From: Akkermansia massiliensis
Lineage (GTDB): Bacteria; Verrucomicrobiota; Verrucomicrobiia; Verrucomicrobiales; Akkermansiaceae
Direction of reading: 5' to 3'
DNA length: 64,000 nucleotides
NCBI RefSeq assembly: GCF_023516715.1
Contig: NZ_JAMGSI010000001.1
Location: forward strand, 310,001-374,000
Made by a program: the position numbers and the translations under genes. The notes under the pieces are model-generated. The model made no database searches, had not been told where the DNA came from, and saw nothing but the letters and a program-made list of their open reading frames with translations. Within the stretch, counting starts at the first letter, position 1. Each line of letters opens with the position of its first letter. This document shows, one piece after another, positions 59,757 through 64,000 of the stretch.

Positions 59757-60827
59757 ATGAAGACATTTGCCAAAATCAAATCCGGCGCGTTCACCCTGAT
59801 TGAGCTCCTGGCAGCCATGACCATCACCACCGTGCTGGTGCTGGTGATTGTGGCCCTGACCTCCCGCGGGGTGGATATCTGGAGATGGGTGCTGCAGGAT
59901 GTGCGGACCACCACGCTTGCCCGCACGGCCATGGATACCATGACCAAGGATTTTGAGAGCATGCAGTTCCGTGCCGGTAATCCCTTTGAATGGATGCTGG
60001 TGCAGCGGGACAGCGATCTGGTTTCCCGCGCGACCAAGACCACGGCGTCCAGGAAGAAGGGCGGTTCTTCCGCTCTGAATGAAGCCCGCGTGAACCTGAT
60101 GACCATGGGGCCGGAAGGCGCCAAGATCACGAATGCCTCCCAGTTGATTTTCTTTACCACGGCTACGGACCGCAATCCTGCCAAGTCCAGCATGGACATG
60201 CGGAACGACCGCATCATCGGTGACGTGAATTGCGTGGGGTACAAGCTGCTTTACCGTGACCAGATTCTGGACCAGGACGCTACGGCGGAGTCTGACGGCT
60301 TTCCGGTTTATTCCCTGTACCGCAATTTGATCAGCGCGGAGGATACCGTGCAGAATCTCCTGGGCCAGCAGGACCTTTGGTCCGCTTATACCCGCTACCA
60401 GCAGGATGAGACCATTCCCGCCAATTTCCTGGTGGAAAACGTGGTGGAAATGACGCTGATTTTTGAAGTGGACTACCAGAAGAAGATCGGCAATTCCGGC
60501 AGCAACAAGTCGGACAAGGATGCCACGCAGCGGGCGTCCGTGCTGGTGCCCGTCATGACGACGGGGGCCAACCGGCTCGGTTCCTGCACCCAGATGGATG
60601 TGTACGGCAACCGTCTGGACATCATCGGCAGCAGCGTGAATATTGACGATTTGAAGTCCGGACGCGTCACTGCCGTGACGATTTCCATGACGGTGGTGAC
60701 GGATGAAGGCATGGCCCTGGTGGACCAGATCCGGCAGAAGAAGCGTCCCGCCCCCTCTCCGGAGGAATTCTTTGAGCGCTATACCCGGTCCTTCACCCAG
60801 CGCGTAGCATTGCCCATGAACCGTTAG
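59757..60827 (+). CDS. Type IV pilin-like protein (Verru_Chthon cassette C-like)
   Basis: 356 residues. Prepilin motif SGAFTLIELLAAMTI; the residue before Phe is Ala, not the usual Gly, so processing may be less efficient or use Ala. The long globular domain has LIFFTTATDRNPAKSS, VGYKLLYRDQIL, and a terminal EEFFERYTRSFTQRV. Third gene of the trio. No assembly ATPase, PilC/GspF or secretin lies in this window. Confidence 0.8.
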   Translation: MKTFAKIKSGAFTLIELLAAMTITTVLVLVIVALTSRGVDIWRWVLQDVRTTTLARTAMDTMTKDFESMQFRAGNPFEWMLVQRDSDLVSRATKTTASRKKGGSSALNEARVNLMTMGPEGAKITNASQLIFFTTATDRNPAKSSMDMRNDRIIGDVNCVGYKLLYRDQILDQDATAESDGFPVYSLYRNLISAEDTVQNLLGQQDLWSAYTRYQQDETIPANFLVENVVEMTLIFEVDYQKKIGNSGSNKSDKDATQRASVLVPVMTTGANRLGSCTQMDVYGNRLDIIGSSVNIDDLKSGRVTAVTISMTVVTDEGMALVDQIRQKKRPAPSPEEFFERYTRSFTQRVALPMNR

Positions 60828-60917
60828 GCCTGTAGTATGGGGGCTGATGGAAGCGGGTTTTTCCGCTGCCGTTTCCCGCCCGGAGCGTCCTGCCGTTATT
60901 TACACTGTAGTTGCAAA

Positions 60918-61658
60918 ATGTCTGGTTTCGCAAATGTCGTCGGCAATTTGTCCCCTCTGCCGGAGCTGGTGCTGTGGCGCGACCCGGTCGCTAGAAGCGG
61001 GGAGGAAGCCATGGCCGTGGATGAAGCCCTGCTGGAATGGGGAGAGAAGCCCGTGCTGCGTGCATACCGCTGGGCGGAGCCGACCGTGACCTACGGTTAT
61101 TTTGACGAGGAAGCCACGGCACGCGCCATTTTTCCGGGAGAGGAACTCCATTTTGTCCGCCGCTGGACGGGCGGGGGAATTGTGGACCACCGGCAGGACA
61201 TTCCCTTTACCCTGGCCATGCACCGCCGGGGAGAGAAGGAACGGCCTTCCAGCGCCACCCTGTACCGATGGATTCACGGGGCTTTGGCCCGTGTTTTGAG
61301 AGATTGCGGCGTGGAGTGCGTGATGCTGGACGGAGACGCCCCGGACGGTGGCCGCGCCTGTTTTGCCAGCCCCGTGACGAGTGATTTAGTACTTCCCGGC
61401 GGGGAAAAGCTGGCCGGTGGCGGCCAGAGAAGAGTCCGCGGCGGCGTTCTCCATCAGGGGAGCATCCAGAATTGCCTTCTTCCCGCCGGATGGGATGAAA
61501 TGCTGGCCGCCCGTCTGGCGGACGGACATTCCCTGTGCGTGGAAGCGGAGCTGTTTCCCGGCATGAACGCTAGGGTGGCGGAGCTGCTGGCATCCAAATA
61601 CCGCACGGAGGCATGGCGCTCCGGCGTGCGGCATGAGCGTACTTCCCATGCCCGGTGA
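60918..61658 (+). CDS. Lipoate-protein ligase/octanoyltransferase-like protein
   Basis: 246 residues from the start at 60918. The biotin/lipoate-ligase fold is shown by RRWTGGGIVDHRQDIPF (the RRxTGGGxVxH motif), ACFASPVTSDLVL, and KLAGGGQRRVRGGVLHQGS (KxxGxAQxR type). Cys in CFASPV fits the LipM/LplA-type active region. It attaches lipoyl or octanoyl groups to E2/GcvH proteins; which activity is not certain. Fifteen-residue N-terminal codons upstream (60837) are not conserved. The aldo/keto reductase follows 21 bases later. Confidence 0.82.
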   Translation: MSGFANVVGNLSPLPELVLWRDPVARSGEEAMAVDEALLEWGEKPVLRAYRWAEPTVTYGYFDEEATARAIFPGEELHFVRRWTGGGIVDHRQDIPFTLAMHRRGEKERPSSATLYRWIHGALARVLRDCGVECVMLDGDAPDGGRACFASPVTSDLVLPGGEKLAGGGQRRVRGGVLHQGSIQNCLLPAGWDEMLAARLADGHSLCVEAELFPGMNARVAELLASKYRTEAWRSGVRHERTSHAR

Positions 61659-61679
61659 ACCTTCCCGTTTTTCCTTCCG

Positions 61680-62669
61680 ATGAGTTACCTCCCCGATCCC
61701 GGCCGTTACAGTCATCTGGACTATCGCCGTTGCGGGCGCAGCGGGCTGCTGCTTCCTCCCGTTTCCCTGGGGCTTTGGCACAATTTCGGCGCTGCCGACG
61801 ATTTCGAGAATGCGCGGCAGCTTATCCATGGCGCGTTTGACGCCGGCATCACGTATTTTGACCTGGCGAACAATTACGGGCCGCCTCCCGGCGCGGCGGA
61901 AGAATGCTTTGGCCGCATTTTCATGCAGGATTTGTCCCGTTTCCGTGACGAGCTTGTCATCGCTACCAAGGCAGGGCACCTGATGTGGGCCGGACCGTAC
62001 GGGGACTGGGGTTCCCGCAAGCATATGCTTTCCAGCCTGGACCAGTCCCTTTCCCGCATGAAGCTGGATTACGTGGATATTTTTTATGCGCACCGGCATG
62101 ACCCGGAGACTCCGCTGGAAGAGACGGCGGGGGCCCTCGTCACGGCGGTCCGGTCCGGAAAGGCCTTGTATGCCGGTATTTCCAAATTCCCGGCAGAGCA
62201 AACCAGGCAGATATGCGCCATGCTCAGGGAGGCCGGCGTGCCGTGCCTGGTCCACCAGCTCCGTTACAACATGTTCAACCGGGAGCCGGAAGAGTCCGTT
62301 TTTCAGGCCATCCGTGAAACGGGCACCGGGTGCGTCGCCTTTTCCCCCCTGGCCCAGGGGATGCTGACGGACCGTTATCTGGAGGGAATTCCCGCGGATT
62401 CCCGTGCGGCAGGTTCCTCCGTCTTTTTAACGGAAGAACGGGTCCGGGAGCATGGGGAGAAAATTCGCAGCCTGGCTGCCCTGGCCCGGAGCCGCGGCCA
62501 GAGCCTCGCCCAGATGGCGCTGGCCTGGGTGTTGAGAGACCCCGTGGTGACCACGGCCCTGATAGGCGCCAGCCGCCCCCAGCAAGTCATGGATTGCCTG
62601 AAAGCCCTGGAAAATACGCGGTTCACCGCGGAGGAGCTTTCCATCATTGACGGAATGGCGGACAGGTAG
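61680..62669 (+). CDS. Aldo/keto reductase (AKR14/YghZ-like)
   Basis: NADPH-dependent carbonyl reductase, 329 residues. Tetrad residues: Asp and Tyr in TYFDLANNYGPPPGAAEE, Lys in VIATKAGH, and His in DIFYAHRHDPETP. GPPPGAAE and the HxxxQ...RYNMFNR segment (LVHQLRYNMFNREPEES) mark the YghZ/Gpr group, which reduces glyceraldehyde phosphate and methylglyoxal. The C-terminus (VTTALIGASRPQQVMD) binds the NADP phosphate. It follows the lipoate-ligase-like gene by 21 bases. Confidence 0.92.
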   Translation: MSYLPDPGRYSHLDYRRCGRSGLLLPPVSLGLWHNFGAADDFENARQLIHGAFDAGITYFDLANNYGPPPGAAEECFGRIFMQDLSRFRDELVIATKAGHLMWAGPYGDWGSRKHMLSSLDQSLSRMKLDYVDIFYAHRHDPETPLEETAGALVTAVRSGKALYAGISKFPAEQTRQICAMLREAGVPCLVHQLRYNMFNREPEESVFQAIRETGTGCVAFSPLAQGMLTDRYLEGIPADSRAAGSSVFLTEERVREHGEKIRSLAALARSRGQSLAQMALAWVLRDPVVTTALIGASRPQQVMDCLKALENTRFTAEELSIIDGMADR

Positions 62670-63007
62670 GCGCTGTTTTTTCCAATGGGAGCGTTTGCTT
62701 TTTCTTTTTATCCAGTTTTCCCGGAATCAGGGCAGCTTCAAGAATTGCCGGAGATAGCTGGCCAAGGAGAGCACATTGCGCGGAATACCACGGTTTTTTG
62801 CCGTTTTCCAGGGTTTCCGGCAGCAGAAAACCGTAACAAGAAGTAGGCAGGGGGAAAGAGGTGCGGCCCAGCCGCTTCCGGAACCTCCGGAGTCAATTTG
62901 GATTAATCGGTGCGGTACTTGCTTCTTCCGTGAATCCGCCGGATTTTCCTGCGGTGCTGGTCTTTCCGCAGGAAGGTGAATTTTCCGTTCCGAACGGAGG
63001 TTTTTTC

Positions 63008-63036
63008 TTGGAGTAAAGTGGACCAGGTGTTATGTT
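63008..63036 (+). promoter_or_regulatory. Sigma-70-type promoter of hppA
   Basis: TTGGAG (63008-63013), a 17-base spacer and TATGTT (63031-63036) precede hppA by about 30 bases. A copy of TAAAGTGG lies in the spacer (63014-63021). Confidence 0.6.
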
Positions 63037-63041
63037 CCTAC

Positions 63042-63058
63042 CACTTTAATTTAAAGTG
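63042..63058. promoter_or_regulatory. Palindromic operator candidate before hppA
   Basis: Perfect 8-base arms CACTTTAA and TTAAAGTG around one central T lie just after the predicted transcription start. A third, related half-site (63014-63021) sits in the promoter spacer. The layout suits a repressor or a short mRNA hairpin. Confidence 0.6.
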
Positions 63059-63066
63059 TACTGACA

Positions 63067-64000
63067 ATGATAACCATCCAGGATTTATTTTGGCTCATCC
63101 CATCGGCTTCCGTGCTGGCCCTCATTTTTGCGGCCGTCTTTTTTTACCGCATGAAAGCCCAGGATGAGGGGAACGAGGTCATGAAAATGATCGCCAAGCA
63201 CGTTCGCAGCGGCGCCATGGCCTATCTGCGGCAGCAATACAAGATCGTCACGATCTTCTTTGTGCTGATTACCGTCGTATTCGCTTTTCTGGCGTACTGC
63301 CTCCATATCCAGAATCCCTGGGTGCCGTTCGCGTTCATTTCCGGCGGCTTTTTCTCCGGCCTGGCCGGCTACATCGGCATGAAGACGGCCACATACGCTT
63401 CCGGCCGCGTGGCGAACGCCTGCCGCCACTCCCTGGACGCCGGCCTGCAGATCGCCTTCCGTTCGGGCGCCGTGCTCGGCCTGACCGTCGTGGGCCTTGC
63501 CATGCTTGACATTGGCGTCTGGTACTGGGTGCTGGACTGGTTTTATGAAGACATGGAGCTTTCCATGCGCCTGGTCGTCATCACCACCACCATGCTGACC
63601 TTCGGCATGGGGGCCTCCCTCCAGGCCCTGTTCGCCCGCGTGGGCGGCGGCATTTTCACGAAGGCCGCGGACGTAGGGGCCGACCTGGTGGGGAAGGTGG
63701 AAGCCGGCATTCCGGAGGACGACCCCCGCAATCCCGCCACCATCGCGGATAACGTGGGCGACAACGTGGGGGACGTGGCCGGCATGGGCGCGGACCTTTA
63801 CGAGTCCTACTGCGGTTCCATTCTGGCATCCGCGGCTCTTGGCGCCGCGGCTTACATGGCCGTGCCGGAAATGGCGATCAAGGCCGTTCTCACACCCATG
63901 CTGATCGCCGCCCTCGGCACCATTCTCTCCCTGCTGGGCGTGTATGCGGTGCGCGTAAAGCGCGGCGCTTCCCAGACGGAGCTGATGGCCGCCCTGAACC
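63067..64000 (+). CDS. hppA: Membrane-bound proton-pumping pyrophosphatase (3' truncated by window)
   Basis: Integral membrane H+- (or Na+-) translocating pyrophosphatase that uses PPi to energise the membrane. The first ~311 residues are visible, of a usual ~700. The start MITIQDLFWLIPSASVLALI is the first membrane helix. The catalytic signature DVGADLVGKVEAGIPEDDPR, then DNVGDNVGDVAGMGADLYES, is intact, with the Asp cluster that binds Mg-PPi. K+-dependence and the H+/Na+ choice are set by residues beyond this window. The gene follows a promoter and palindrome in its own 5' region. Confidence 0.95.
   Translation, partial: MITIQDLFWLIPSASVLALIFAAVFFYRMKAQDEGNEVMKMIAKHVRSGAMAYLRQQYKIVTIFFVLITVVFAFLAYCLHIQNPWVPFAFISGGFFSGLAGYIGMKTATYASGRVANACRHSLDAGLQIAFRSGAVLGLTVVGLAMLDIGVWYWVLDWFYEDMELSMRLVVITTTMLTFGMGASLQALFARVGGGIFTKAADVGADLVGKVEAGIPEDDPRNPATIADNVGDNVGDVAGMGADLYESYCGSILASAALGAAAYMAVPEMAIKAVLTPMLIAALGTILSLLGVYAVRVKRGASQTELMAALN

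Larger units (their letters stand above)
62670..63066. other. Intergenic region with hppA promoter, no gene recognised
   Basis: About 400 bases. An imperfect hairpin (about 62790-62833) is present, followed by a noncoding stretch leading to the hppA promoter at 63008-63036. No supported ORF or RNA gene. Confidence 0.55.

Noticed and set aside
62776-62979. A short plus-strand frame before hppA
   Set aside because: It has no coding signature and lies within the hppA upstream region.
1-64000. CRISPR arrays, rRNA genes, tRNA genes and insertion-sequence transposases
   Set aside because: No regularly spaced direct repeats, conserved RNA sequence or transposase motif was seen on either strand.

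Overview
The window reads as a chromosomal segment of a mucin-associated Verrucomicrobiota bacterium, most likely Akkermansia. The pointers are a GC-rich coding background, a three-gene pseudopilin set resembling the Verru_Chthon cassette, a membrane-anchored M60 (mucin-type) metallopeptidase, a fused SecDF, and secreted proteins with weak Shine-Dalgarno sequences. This assignment is inference from content; no marker gene was compared against a database.

Layout. 1-12.7 kb: end of hisH; a serine-hydrolase-like secreted protein cut from its signal peptide by an in-frame TAG; rpsF; pdxA with two small membrane proteins; a D,D-carboxypeptidase-like protein beside phosphofructokinase; a tandem DUF805 protein; a ZIP transporter; and an envelope operon of lipoprotein, coiled-coil membrane protein and thioredoxin-like protein. 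12.7-15.6 kb: avtA-yicC-gmk. 15.6-18.1 kb: a compositionally different two-gene islet that looks like a NlpC/P60-type toxin and an exported partner. 18.2-24.9 kb: SLC13 transporter, gluQ, small envelope proteins, menA and aroD. 25-26 kb: a lone phage-capsid-like gene, followed (rightward) by a laccase-domain protein. 27-37 kb: LolA-like protein, polysaccharide deacetylase, secDF, an EF-hand protein, prepilin peptidase and a LOG-family protein. 35.7-48.7 kb: rpoA-rplQ, fabD, paired GYF-like proteins, a HAD phosphatase with an LptF/G-type permease, an alpha/beta-hydrolase-like protein with OmpA and HAD genes, the M60 peptidase and an MFS transporter. 49-52.7 kb: SpoIIE-type phosphatase, ECF-like sigma factor and an exported endonuclease/phosphatase-family protein. 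52.7-57.5 kb: an AT-rich islet holding a membrane-anchored STAND-type ATPase converging on a divergent SHMT-like PLP enzyme, with a tyrosine recombinase behind it. 58-64 kb: pseudopilin trio, lipoate-ligase-like protein, aldo/keto reductase and the start of hppA.

The best candidates for undescribed biology are the STAND ATPase/SHMT-like/recombinase islet, the orphan capsid-like gene, the toxin-like/partner pair, and a recurring pattern of envelope enzymes (at about 1.0, 6.0 and 42.3 kb) whose family catalytic residues are replaced. Several well-formed intrinsic terminators and three good sigma-70-type promoters (fabD, the 41.8-kb gene and hppA) could be placed by eye.
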